From Akkermansia muciniphila (lineage in GTDB: Bacteria > Pseudomonadota > Gammaproteobacteria > Burkholderiales > Burkholderiaceae_C), in assembly GCA_943327015.2 (NCBI GenBank), contig CALPVM020000052.1, positions 1 through 10,746 of the forward strand: 10,746 nt of DNA. Reading direction: 5' to 3'. The position numbers and the translations under genes were made by a program. This document shows, piece after piece, positions 1 through 7,570 of this stretch. The notes under the pieces were generated by a model. The model saw only the letters and a list, made by a program, of their open reading frames with translations. It did no database searches and was not told the origin of the DNA. The number at the start of each line of letters is the position of its first letter. Within the stretch, counting starts at the first letter, position 1.

Positions 1-2
1 CA

Positions 3-950
3 AATAAAAAAACACGTTCTGGACCCATTGCCGAAATGGTGTTTGCTGTTATGGCCAAGGGCTCAGTTTTGGTGACGTTAGGTTTGTTGGTGGCAATTCT
101 GACATCTCTTTTTATAAGTGCCTGGCCAGCCATCAGCAAATATGGTTTGGGTTTTTTGACTTCCGTCACCTGGGATCCGGTGCAGGAAGAGTTTGGTGGT
201 TTGGTAATGATTTATGGCACAGTAGCAACCTCGCTAATCGCTTTGTTGATTGCTGTGCCGGTTAGTTTTGGTATTGCCCTGTTTTTAACCGAGCTCTCTC
301 CCACATGGCTTAAGCGCCCCTTGGGCACTGCCATTGAATTGTTGGCTGCCATTCCCTCTATTGTGTATGGTATGTGGGGTTTGCTGGTGTTTGGCCCGGT
401 GTTGGCAACGTATGTGCAACAGCCATTGCAAACTGCGTTTGACGGTGTTCCTTACCTAGGTGCTCTAGTGGCAGGTCCACCTGTGGGTATTGGTATATTG
501 TCTGCTGGCATTATTTTAGCCATCATGATTATTCCGTTCATCGCTGCTGTGATGCGCGATGTGTTTGAAGTTACTCCCCCCATGCTCAAAGAATCTGCTT
601 ACGGATTGGGTGCAACTACTTGGGAGGTGGTAACTAAAGTAGTTTTGCCTTACACCAAGTCAGGTGTGATTGGCGGCATTATGCTGGGTTTGGGTCGTGC
701 CATTGGCGAAACTATGGCGGTCACCTTCGTTATTGGAAACTTCAACCAACTTGATTCACTCAGTTTGTTCCAAGCAGCCAACAGCATTACATCAGCTTTG
801 GCTAATGAATTTGCTGAAGCTGGACAAGGTATGCACCAAGCTGCACTGATGTATCTGGGTTTAGTCTTGTTCTTTATTACCTTTGTTATTTTGTCATTGT
901 CCAAGCTGCTGTTGGCGCAATTGCGTAAAGCGGAAGGAACCAAAACATGA
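3..950 (+). CDS. pstC: Phosphate ABC transporter permease PstC (5' end cut off)
   Basis: Inner-membrane permease subunit of the high-affinity PstSCAB phosphate importer; it pairs with PstA to form the channel. The reading frame is open from the left edge, and the residues before the first in-window ATG (base 36) still align with the N-terminus of E. coli PstC, so the true start lies just outside. 315 residues are visible, against 319 in E. coli. Counting from the ATG at 36, recognisable blocks are the first membrane helix (about 10-30), a PVSFGIALFLTEL stretch (75-87), AAIPSIVYGMWGL (104-116), and the cytoplasmic EAA loop that docks on PstB (about 186-206, KESAYGLGATTWEVV), followed by GRAIGETMAV (220-229). 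It overlaps pstA by four bases (ATGA), which implies translational coupling. Identification is secure by family resemblance; substrate specificity is inferred from the operon. Confidence 0.96.
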   Translation, partial: NKKTRSGPIAEMVFAVMAKGSVLVTLGLLVAILTSLFISAWPAISKYGLGFLTSVTWDPVQEEFGGLVMIYGTVATSLIALLIAVPVSFGIALFLTELSPTWLKRPLGTAIELLAAIPSIVYGMWGLLVFGPVLATYVQQPLQTAFDGVPYLGALVAGPPVGIGILSAGIILAIMIIPFIAAVMRDVFEVTPPMLKESAYGLGATTWEVVTKVVLPYTKSGVIGGIMLGLGRAIGETMAVTFVIGNFNQLDSLSLFQAANSITSALANEFAEAGQGMHQAALMYLGLVLFFITFVILSLSKLLLAQLRKAEGTKT

Positions 951-1807
951 ACGCAGTTCTCGAAAAAACACGTAAAGCCAAATACGCCCGTCGCAAGTTC
1001 ACCAATTATGTTGGTACCGGTATGTCCATGGCTGCTATGTCGTTTGGTTTGTTTTGGCTTACCTGGATTTTGCTTGAAACCATCATTTTGGGTTTTCAAG
1101 GACTAACGTTTGCAACCTTTACCCAAATGACTCCACCACCTAACGAGGAGGGCGGTTTGGCCAATGCTATATATGGCTCGGTTTTGATGGTTACTTTAGC
1201 CACCGTAGTTGCCACCCCCATTGGTGTGATGGCAGGTATCTATCTGGTTGAGTATGACAATAAAGGCTGGCTGGGCGCTGTAACCCGTTTTGTAAATGAT
1301 ATTTTGTTGTCAGCACCATCCATTGTGATTGGTTTGTTTGTGTATGCCGTTGTGGTGTCCAAATTCAAATCGTTCTCGGGTTATGCCGGTGTGATGGCAC
1401 TCGCATTGCTGGTTATTCCGGTGGTAGTGCGTGCTACTGAGAACATGCTGCAATTGGTTCCTGCAGGTCTGCGTGAAGCTGCTTATGCATTGGGCGCACC
1501 TAAGTGGAAGGTTATTTTAAGCATTACCCTTAAGGCAGCACGTGCTGGAGTTATTACCGGCATTCTGTTGGCGGTGGCTCGTATTGCCGGCGAAACAGCC
1601 CCCTTATTGTTTACTGCTTTAAGCAATCAGTTCTGGACATCCAGCTTGAGCGAGCCCATGGCCAGCTTGCCGGTAACCATATTTAAATTTGCCATGAGCC
1701 CCTATGAAAACTGGCAAAAACTGGCGTGGGCAGGTGTATTCATCATCACGCTGGCAGTATTAGGTTTGAACATTCTGGCGCGGGTGTTGACCCGTACCAA
1801 GGTGTAA
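947..1807 (+). CDS. pstA: Phosphate ABC transporter permease PstA
   Basis: Second membrane subunit of the Pst phosphate importer. The product is 286 residues, normal for the family. A basic N-terminus (residues 5-17, rich in K and R) precedes a first helix at about 29-50; further hydrophobic segments lie near 74-98, 116-138, 147-162, 198-214 and 261-281, giving six. The PstB-docking EAA loop is at 176-192 (LREAAYALGAPKWKVIL), and ARIAGETAPLL (211-221) is the characteristic follow-up motif. The start overlaps the pstC stop as ATGA and has a good ribosome binding site, AAGGA at 934-938, eight bases from the ATG. A 37-base gap separates it from pstB. Identification is firm. Confidence 0.97.
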   Translation: MNAVLEKTRKAKYARRKFTNYVGTGMSMAAMSFGLFWLTWILLETIILGFQGLTFATFTQMTPPPNEEGGLANAIYGSVLMVTLATVVATPIGVMAGIYLVEYDNKGWLGAVTRFVNDILLSAPSIVIGLFVYAVVVSKFKSFSGYAGVMALALLVIPVVVRATENMLQLVPAGLREAAYALGAPKWKVILSITLKAARAGVITGILLAVARIAGETAPLLFTALSNQFWTSSLSEPMASLPVTIFKFAMSPYENWQKLAWAGVFIITLAVLGLNILARVLTRTKV

Positions 1808-1844
1808 AACTTCATGTTCGATCAACTTGCATTTACGTTTAACC

Positions 1845-2624
1845 ATGATTAATACACCTCCCGCACCAGAAAAATCCAAACTTTCTGTCAAGAACCTGAA
1901 CTTTTACTACGGTAAGTTTCATGCGCTTAAGAATATTAACCTGGAAATTCCCAGCCAGAAAGTAACGGCCTTTATTGGCCCATCCGGCTGCGGCAAGTCC
2001 ACCTTGTTGCGTATTTTTAACCGCATGTTTGAACTCTATCCTGAGCAACGTGCAGAAGGCTCCATTTTGCTGGATGGCCAAGACATTTTGACCAGCAAAG
2101 AAGACGTAGCCCTGCTGCGTGCCAAGGTTGGCATGGTGTTTCAAAAGCCAACACCATTTCCTATGTCCATTTTTGACAACATCGCCTTTGGCGTAAAGCT
2201 GTTCGAAAACCTGAGCGGTACCGAAATGGAAGACCGCGTGGAATGGGCCCTGCGTAAAGCCGCATTGTGGACGGAAGTAAAAGACAAACTCCACCAAAAC
2301 GGCTCCAGTTTGTCGGGAGGTCAGCAACAACGTTTGTGCATTGCCCGTGGCATTGCTATTAAGCCAGAAGTGCTGTTGCTTGACGAACCCTGCTCAGCCC
2401 TCGACCCGATTTCTACCGCCAAAGTAGAAGAGTTGATTGTGGAACTCAAAAACGACTACACGGTAGTGATTGTGACCCACAACATGCAGCAAGCAGCGCG
2501 TTGCAGTGACTACACCGCTTATATGTATTTGGGTGATTTGATTGAATTCGGCCCGACCGAACAGATGTTTTTCAAGCCTACCCGCAAAGAAACCGAAGAC
2601 TATATTACTGGCCGTTTTGGCTGA
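1845..2624 (+). CDS. pstB: Phosphate ABC transporter ATP-binding protein PstB
   Basis: ATPase that powers phosphate import by the PstCA channel. With the ATG at 1845 it has 259 residues (E. coli PstB has 257). All ABC motifs are intact: Walker A GPSGCGKST (45-53), Q-loop Gln100 in MVFQKPTPFPMS, signature LSGGQQQR (156-163), Walker B VLLLDEP (176-182) with Glu181 catalytic, D-loop SALD, and H-loop His212 in VTHNMQQA. The FQKPTPFPMSI stretch is typical of PstB as opposed to other ABC ATPases. An in-frame TTG at 1827 would add six residues, but neither start has a clear Shine-Dalgarno sequence; I prefer the ATG because it matches family length. It is followed after 16 bases by phoU. Confidence 0.97.
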   Translation: MINTPPAPEKSKLSVKNLNFYYGKFHALKNINLEIPSQKVTAFIGPSGCGKSTLLRIFNRMFELYPEQRAEGSILLDGQDILTSKEDVALLRAKVGMVFQKPTPFPMSIFDNIAFGVKLFENLSGTEMEDRVEWALRKAALWTEVKDKLHQNGSSLSGGQQQRLCIARGIAIKPEVLLLDEPCSALDPISTAKVEELIVELKNDYTVVIVTHNMQQAARCSDYTAYMYLGDLIEFGPTEQMFFKPTRKETEDYITGRFG

Positions 2625-2640
2625 TTTTGGGAGTAACAAT

Positions 2641-3342
2641 ATGCCTGATAAACACTTATCTGCACAATTTGACAGCGAGCTGAATTCCGTTTCATCCCTG
2701 GTGATGGAAATGGGTGGGCTGGTAGAGTCGCAAATCATTCAGGCGATTTATGCACTGTCGCAATTCAATATGGATGTGGCTAACGAAGTCATCGCTAAAG
2801 AGGCGCGCGTAAACGCCATGGAAATCCAGATTGACCACGATCTGTCGTCTATTATCGCGAGACGTCAGCCTACGGCACGTGACTTACGCTTGCTGATTGC
2901 TATTTCTAAAACCACCGCCAATTTAGAGCGTGTCGGCGACGAGTCCGCCAAAATTGCCCGCATGGTTAAGTCAATTATCGAAAGTGGCTCGGCCCGTGCC
3001 CTACCATCGTTGGAGTTGCGTGTAGCAGCCGATCTGGCTTCGGGTTTGCTAAACAAAGCATTGGATGCCTTTGCCCGTTTAGATGTTAAAGCGGCTTTTT
3101 CTATCATGAAAGAAGACGACCAGATTGATACCGAGTTCAACGGCTTTGTGCGCAAACTGGTGACCTACATGATGGAAGATCCGCGCATGATCTCTCCCAG
3201 TTTAGACTTATTGTTCCTGGCAAAAGCGATTGAGCGCATTGGTGACCACGCCAAAAATATTGCAGAGTTCATTATTTACGTGGTGAAGGGTGAGGATGTA
3301 CGTCACACTTCTATGGAAAAAGTAGAATCGGTAGTGCAATGA
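2641..3342 (+). CDS. phoU: Phosphate transport system regulator PhoU
   Basis: Cytoplasmic regulator that links the Pst transporter to PhoR and is needed to shut the Pho response off when phosphate is plentiful. The product has 233 residues and is all-helical, with two tandem PhoU domains (about 15-105 and 120-220). Each domain carries the metal-cluster type motif of the family: ANLERVGDESAKIA (93-106) and KAIERIGDHAKNIAE (195-209). The frame is open further upstream, into pstB, but the ATG at 2641 is preceded by GGGAG at 2629-2633 with seven bases of spacing and gives the normal length. The stop overlaps the phoB start as ATGA. Position between pstB and phoBR fits the usual betaproteobacterial operon. 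Confidence 0.96.
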   Translation: MPDKHLSAQFDSELNSVSSLVMEMGGLVESQIIQAIYALSQFNMDVANEVIAKEARVNAMEIQIDHDLSSIIARRQPTARDLRLLIAISKTTANLERVGDESAKIARMVKSIIESGSARALPSLELRVAADLASGLLNKALDAFARLDVKAAFSIMKEDDQIDTEFNGFVRKLVTYMMEDPRMISPSLDLLFLAKAIERIGDHAKNIAEFIIYVVKGEDVRHTSMEKVESVVQ

Positions 3343-4061
3343 GACACATGCCAGCCGTGCTAGTGGTGGAGGACGAATCTGCCATAGCAGAATTGATCGT
3401 TATTAATCTTCGCCACAATGGGTTTAAAACAACATGGGCCATGGACAGTGCCACTGCAGAACGCGAAATTGAGGCCGCTTTGCCCGACCTTATTTTGCTG
3501 GACTGGATGTTGCCGGGTGAAAGTGGTTTGACCCTTGCTAAGCGTTGGCGTAGTAACAACCGCACCAAAGACGTTCCAATTATCATGCTCACTGCCCGTG
3601 GCGATGAGTCTGATCGGGTCGCTGGTTTGGACGCAGGTGCTGATGACTATATTGCTAAACCTTTTTCAACCAAAGAGCTTTTGGCGCGGGTGCGTGCGGT
3701 ATTGCGTCGCCGCTCACCCGAACAAGCGGGCGAAACCCTGACTATCGCTGGGTTGAGCCTGGACTCTGCTACCCACCGTGTCACATTCGCTGGTGAACTG
3801 TTAAAGCTTGGCCCCACTGAATTTAAACTGCTGCATTACCTCATGCGTAATTCTGAGCGGGTGCATAGCCGCTCCCAACTGCTTGATGGTGTTTGGGGAG
3901 ATCACGTTTACATTGAAGAGCGCACGGTCGATGTGCACGTCAAGCGTTTACGAGAGGCCTTAGCACAAGCCGGTGCGATGGTAGAAACTGTTCGCGGTGC
4001 TGGTTATCGTTTAACGGCCAAGCCCGCAGTACCTATTTCTTCTGAAAAACAGGGTACATAG
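3339..4061 (+). CDS. phoB: Phosphate regulon response regulator PhoB
   Basis: DNA-binding response regulator that activates the Pho regulon once phosphorylated by PhoR. The product has 240 residues. The receiver domain (about 5-125) has the acidic pair Glu11/Asp12, the phosphoacceptor Asp55 in LILLDWMLPG, Thr85 and Lys107 (IAKPF). The C-terminal OmpR/PhoB winged helix (about 130-230) contains LGPTEFKLLHYL, the recognition-helix region RTVDVHVKRLR, and the final hairpin VRGAGYRL. The DWMLPG and GPTEFKLL blocks are close to E. coli PhoB, favouring PhoB over other OmpR-family regulators. The start overlaps the phoU stop (ATGA) with no good Shine-Dalgarno sequence, suggesting coupled translation; a second in-frame ATG is at 3348. 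The tail after GYRL is about ten residues longer than in E. coli PhoB. Confidence 0.97.
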   Translation: MRHMPAVLVVEDESAIAELIVINLRHNGFKTTWAMDSATAEREIEAALPDLILLDWMLPGESGLTLAKRWRSNNRTKDVPIIMLTARGDESDRVAGLDAGADDYIAKPFSTKELLARVRAVLRRRSPEQAGETLTIAGLSLDSATHRVTFAGELLKLGPTEFKLLHYLMRNSERVHSRSQLLDGVWGDHVYIEERTVDVHVKRLREALAQAGAMVETVRGAGYRLTAKPAVPISSEKQGT

Positions 4062-4079
4062 GCTGTATAGTCGGTTTTC

Positions 4080-5429
4080 ATGTTCCTGCGTTTTTTTTCT
4101 TTTGCTGTTTTTCAACTGCTATCTGTAGTTGTTGCCTGTTTTTTGTTTTTTGATTCAAATCCAGTTATTGCTGGCTTGTTTGCGGCTGTTTTTTCTGGTT
4201 ATATTTGGTTGTTTATTGATTCAGCACGTGGTGTACGCCTGCTGCGTTGGTTACAAACCGGAGATACCAGCCAAGATGTTCTTGGCAATGGCATGTGGGG
4301 TGAAGCTTTTGAACGTGTACGCAAGTTGCTGCGTATGCGCGATCGTCAAATGGTGGAGAGTGACCTGAGGTTGCAGGATTTTCTGGCAGCTCTTCAAGCA
4401 TCACCCAATGGGGTAGTTTTGTTGGACTCTAGGGCGCGAATCGAATGGTTTAACCAAACTGCCTCCACCCATTTTGGCATAGAGCCTTCCAGGGATATTT
4501 TGCAGCATTTTGGAAATTTGGTACGCGACCCTGGTTTTGCCAATTATTTTGCCCTGCGTGACTTCAGACAAGATGTCGTTATTCCAGGCCGCGAAAACAC
4601 ACTTTCTAAGCCGGTTAAGCTATCGGTGCATTTGCACCCCTATGGCGACGGGCGTATTTTGTTGCTGTCGCGTGACATCACAGAAAAAGAGCAGGCCGAC
4701 GCTATGCGCCGTGACTTTGTTGCCAATGTGTCGCACGAAATTCGCACACCTCTCACCGTACTGATCGGGTTTGTGGAGACTATGCAGACACTACCTCTTA
4801 CAGAAGATCAGCGCCAACACTATCTGGGGTTGATGTCGCAGCAGTCACAGCGTATGCAAACATTGGTAAACGACTTGTTGATGCTGTCGCGACTGGAAGG
4901 TAGCCCTCTGCCCCCGATTCATGACTGGGTCAATATTCGTAGCCTCCTTGCCCAGTGCGAGCAAGAAGCTAATGATTTGTCTAGACTGCTTTGGAACCAG
5001 TCTCCCAACATTGTGTTTGAGGTGGAATCAAACTCAGAGGTGGCGGGTTCGGAAGCAGAGTTGCTCAGTGCATTCATGAATCTCATTGGCAATGCAGTGC
5101 GCTATACACCCGTTGAAAAAGGCATTTTGGTGACTTGGAAGGAAGATGCGCAGGGCGGTGCCGTGTTTTCCGTAAAAGACTACGGGCACGGTATTTCCGC
5201 CGAGCATTTGCCACGTTTGACCGAACGTTTTTACCGGGTTGACCGCAGCCGCTCGCGCGAAACCGGAGGTACTGGTTTGGGTCTAGCGATTGTTAAGCAT
5301 GTGGCGCAACGCCACGGTGCTGAGTTGTCGATTGAAAGTGTTTTGGGTAAGGGCTCCACATTTAGCATTACGTTCATGCCCTCACGTGTTAAACCGATTT
5401 TAGAGGCTGTTTCGCCGCAGTATCCATAA
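4080..5429 (+). CDS. phoR: Phosphate regulon sensor histidine kinase PhoR
   Basis: Membrane-bound sensor kinase that phosphorylates PhoB under phosphate limitation and dephosphorylates it otherwise, taking its cue from PstSCAB-PhoU. The product has 449 residues (E. coli PhoR has 431). Two closely spaced hydrophobic helices (about 6-24 and 28-46) leave almost no periplasmic part, as expected for PhoR. A PAS domain follows (about 97-200), then HisKA with the phosphoacceptor His219 in ANVSHEIRTPLTVL, and HATPase_c with N-box Asn334/Asn338 (NLIGNAVRYTP), G1 box DYGHGI (367-372), F-box RFYRVD (383-388) and G2 box GGTGLGLAIVKH (396-407). All catalytic motifs are present. The ATG is the first possible start after an in-frame stop at 4068, 18 bases past phoB; no ribosome binding site is obvious. 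The last 30 bases overlap the convergent gene on the other strand. Confidence 0.96.
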   Translation: MFLRFFSFAVFQLLSVVVACFLFFDSNPVIAGLFAAVFSGYIWLFIDSARGVRLLRWLQTGDTSQDVLGNGMWGEAFERVRKLLRMRDRQMVESDLRLQDFLAALQASPNGVVLLDSRARIEWFNQTASTHFGIEPSRDILQHFGNLVRDPGFANYFALRDFRQDVVIPGRENTLSKPVKLSVHLHPYGDGRILLLSRDITEKEQADAMRRDFVANVSHEIRTPLTVLIGFVETMQTLPLTEDQRQHYLGLMSQQSQRMQTLVNDLLMLSRLEGSPLPPIHDWVNIRSLLAQCEQEANDLSRLLWNQSPNIVFEVESNSEVAGSEAELLSAFMNLIGNAVRYTPVEKGILVTWKEDAQGGAVFSVKDYGHGISAEHLPRLTERFYRVDRSRSRETGGTGLGLAIVKHVAQRHGAELSIESVLGKGSTFSITFMPSRVKPILEAVSPQYP

Positions 5430-7115
5430 AGATTTTTTACTGTCTGCCGGATGTTTTACCCATTGAATACTCTGCCAATGTTGTGGAGAAATGTTCATCG
5501 GGGCAATGTGATGGGGTTCAGAGCGAGCCAGCATCCATTTGCAGTCGGAGTTTTCAGATTCTTTCTGCAGATCATATTTACCATACCATCGTAATGCGGC
5601 TTCAATGTCTTGTGGTAGTTGATGGGTTTGGATGCATTCGGTGGTGTTCACGATTTCCTTAACTTGTTTAATTAAGGGTTGGTAGCTTTGTGTGTAGTCC
5701 AGCAACGGTAGCCAAAGTGTCATGAGCAGTACCCAGCACAGGGTGGCACCTCCAGCAGGCAAAGCCAGACTTTTCCAGATGACTGAGCGATGTCGCCCAA
5801 CGCGCCAACGCACCAGATAAGCCCAGGCAGCGGATGCCACAAGGGCTAGCAAAAAAGCCATGATGGACACAGTGTAGTTAAAACCTGGCGCTAGACGCAT
5901 GACATTAGTGGCGGGCTGGGGTGGAATGCCAGTCAGCATGGCAAACCACACCACCCAGATGATGATGCCACATCCCGTAAAGAACAGCAGGGTAAACCAG
6001 TCAATCAGGGCTGATACTTGTCCCCTGATGGTGGGCAAAGCAAATGCCGCCAATGGCGCCAGTGCGGGTAAGGCTAGTAGCAGGGTTCGGTCTGATGAGT
6101 CAGTTGCCCATGTGGCAAGCAGTATGACGCCTACGATAAAACTCGGCCATGCTAAGTGGCGGCTTATGTTGCGGGTAAAGAGGTGGCTTCGCCATTTCCA
6201 GAGCGTCCATAGCGCCATTGGCCATGCAGGCCATGTAAACCATAGGATAAGTTGTGAAAAGTCATTGAGTTCATTGGAGATGGAGTTTGGCGAGACAACT
6301 TTCCAACGCCATAAATTTAAGCTTGCTGCCAGTAGTGCTGCTACCAAGGTGCTTATGACTAAGGTCAGTATTTGAAGTTTGTGTTGGGTATTGTGGTTTG
6401 TAAGGCTGGCAGAAGCACTGCGGTCAAGGTAATGAATAACTGCACTACCTAAACCAAACAGCAGGGCCAATGCAGGTGCTCCGCTTAAAGTGAGTCCGAA
6501 TTGTGCAACGATGGCGGCCGCCATGGAAAGGTTACGTCGGTAGGGCAGGGCAGCAATTGCAAAAAAATACAGTGCAGAAAAGCTTAATTGCGCCAATGCG
6601 GGTGTGGTTTCGTGCGAAAGTTGCGCTAATCCAAGGCAGGAAATAAATGCCAACAATCCACCATCGGCCAAGGCCCGAGCGTAGTCTTTAGGCTTGGCTT
6701 CGCCACCGAATGCAAATGCCACTGGTTGCGCTTTGGGGCTTCGTGCCAGGTAGTAAGTGCCATACCATGTTGCTACCATGGCAATAACCAAAAGCAGCAT
6801 GTAAGGAATGCGTACCGCAAAATCAGCAGCTACGCCCCAAGGCTCCAGCAACAACATTCCTGCACCCAGCCAGTAGGGTAAAAATGCCAGAGAGTCGGTA
6901 GTGCTACCCAAAGCGCTGGGGCTATTCCATGCAGCCTGGCCTTGGGCAAGGTCAGCAATATAACCCAAGGTGGCTATGTCTTCGGTTTTCCAGGCATTAC
7001 GACCTACAAAACCAGCCAATACATAGGCTAAACACATTAATAGCAAAGCATAGAGGGGCAATCGACGCACCGCAGATTGAGACACTATGGCAGGAGTTGG
7101 TTTGTTCACGGTCAC
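5400..7115 (-). CDS. Polytopic membrane protein, probable GT-C (PMT/ArnT-like) glycosyltransferase
   Basis: About 569-571 residues with some 12-13 hydrophobic segments spread over roughly residues 18-470, then a soluble tail of about 95 residues. Numbering from the GTG at 7109, the first helix (18-36) is followed by a loop with the acidic pair Glu43-Asp44 (WKTEDIATLGYIADL) and then LAFLPYWLGAG (74-84). This resembles the layout of GT39/ArnT-type enzymes, where an acidic first-loop motif precedes a PPLYYWL-like block; such proteins transfer sugars from polyprenyl-phosphate carriers at the periplasmic face. Donor and acceptor cannot be told. The frame has no ATG near its 5' end. It stays open up to a GTG at 7187, but that stretch is the rpmE terminator, so I favour GTG at 7115 or 7109; neither has a Shine-Dalgarno sequence. 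The 3' end overlaps phoR by 30 bases. Coding is well supported; the exact family is tentative. Confidence 0.72.
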   Translation of the reverse strand: MTVNKPTPAIVSQSAVRRLPLYALLLMCLAYVLAGFVGRNAWKTEDIATLGYIADLAQGQAAWNSPSALGSTTDSLAFLPYWLGAGMLLLEPWGVAADFAVRIPYMLLLVIAMVATWYGTYYLARSPKAQPVAFAFGGEAKPKDYARALADGGLLAFISCLGLAQLSHETTPALAQLSFSALYFFAIAALPYRRNLSMAAAIVAQFGLTLSGAPALALLFGLGSAVIHYLDRSASASLTNHNTQHKLQILTLVISTLVAALLAASLNLWRWKVVSPNSISNELNDFSQLILWFTWPAWPMALWTLWKWRSHLFTRNISRHLAWPSFIVGVILLATWATDSSDRTLLLALPALAPLAAFALPTIRGQVSALIDWFTLLFFTGCGIIIWVVWFAMLTGIPPQPATNVMRLAPGFNYTVSIMAFLLALVASAAWAYLVRWRVGRHRSVIWKSLALPAGGATLCWVLLMTLWLPLLDYTQSYQPLIKQVKEIVNTTECIQTHQLPQDIEAALRWYGKYDLQKESENSDCKWMLARSEPHHIAPMNISPQHWQSIQWVKHPADSKKSLWILRRNSL

Positions 7116-7141
7116 TAGAGGGTTGGTTGCAATACTGGGGC

Positions 7142-7177
7142 AAAAAAAAAGCAGCTCGGTAGGCCGGGCTGCTTTTT
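7142..7177 (-). terminator. Intrinsic terminator of rpmE, possibly bidirectional
   Basis: The stem GCAGC(T)CGG / CCG(G)GCTGC at 7151-7172 has a TAGG loop and is extended by A/T pairs on both sides (A-run 7142-7150, T-run 7173-7177). Read on the minus strand, the hairpin is followed by nine T residues and lies about 30 bases past the rpmE stop, a textbook terminator. On the plus strand the T-run is five long, so some termination of plus-strand antisense transcription is also possible. Confidence 0.88.
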
Positions 7178-7208
7178 GCAAGAGCACAGGCCAAGGCCTG
7201 CCTTATTG

Positions 7209-7466
7209 TTACTTGGCTGCAGTTTTGCCGAAGCGGTTGCGGAATTTTTCCACGCGACCACCCATATTGTCGACAGACTTTTGGGTTCCGGTGTAAAAGG
7301 GGTGCGACTCGCTAGAGGTATCAAGCTTGAAGAGGGGCAGATCGCGGCCGTCTTCCATTTTGATCATTTCTTTGGTGTTGGCGCAAGAGCGTGTTACAAA
7401 CTTGAAGTTGTTGGACAAGTCCAGAAAACATACTTCGCGGTAATTGGGGTGAATGCCTTTTTTCAT
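7209..7466 (-). CDS. rpmE2: Ribosomal protein L31, type B (zinc-ligand-free)
   Basis: Large-subunit ribosomal protein L31 at the intersubunit bridge. The product has 85 residues, starts MKKGIHPNYREV and contains the family signature SHPFYTGTQK (54-63) and GGRVEKFRNRFG (69-80). The length and the insertion between the N-terminal strand and SHPFYTG mark the type B (RpmE2/YkgM-like) form. The four zinc-binding cysteines of the type A protein are absent; the two cysteines present (13 and 28) are not in a CxxC arrangement. GGAG sits five bases before the ATG. It follows rho on the same strand after a 104-base gap and ends at a strong terminator. The gene symbol could equally be given as rpmE, since this looks like the housekeeping locus. 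Confidence 0.95.
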   Translation of the reverse strand: MKKGIHPNYREVCFLDLSNNFKFVTRSCANTKEMIKMEDGRDLPLFKLDTSSESHPFYTGTQKSVDNMGGRVEKFRNRFGKTAAK

Positions 7467-7504
7467 ATTTTCTCCATCAACTGCGACAGCCGCATCAAGC
7501 CCTC

Positions 7505-7520
7505 GGGCAAACGTTTGCCC
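7505..7520. repeat. Perfect 16-bp palindrome upstream of rpmE
   Basis: GGGCAAACGTTTGCCC is a perfect inverted repeat without a spacer, in the 104-base gap between the rho stop and the rpmE start, 38 bases before the rpmE ATG. As RNA it could fold into a hairpin of five or six pairs with a small loop; as DNA it could be a dimeric repressor site. No T-run follows on either strand, so it is not an intrinsic terminator. Function unknown. Confidence 0.6.
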
Positions 7521-7570
7521 AATTCAAAACCAGATGTACTTGCCGCGAAAAGCCTTAGATTATAACTGTG

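Noticed and set aside
650..1099. 149-residue open frame antisense to pstC/pstA
   Set aside because: Shadow of the two permease genes; low-complexity composition and no family resemblance.
1839..2330. 163-residue open frame antisense to pstB
   Set aside because: It lies fully opposite a gene with every ABC motif intact and shows no recognisable domain or ribosome binding site.
2542..2640. 33-residue upstream extension of phoU into pstB
   Set aside because: The ATG at 2641 has a well-placed GGGAG and gives the normal PhoU length.
5899..6375. 158-residue plus-strand open frame inside the glycosyltransferase gene
   Set aside because: Opposite a long hydrophobic coding frame, whose antisense often stays open; no domain features.
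7187..7200. Inverted repeat CAGGCC-AA-GGCCTG at the rpmE stop
   Set aside because: The two-base spacer is too short for a stable hairpin and the true terminator lies right beside it; likely chance.
7176..7565. 129-residue plus-strand open frame across rpmE
   Set aside because: It runs opposite rpmE and through its terminator and the intergenic palindrome; rpmE is unmistakable on the other strand.
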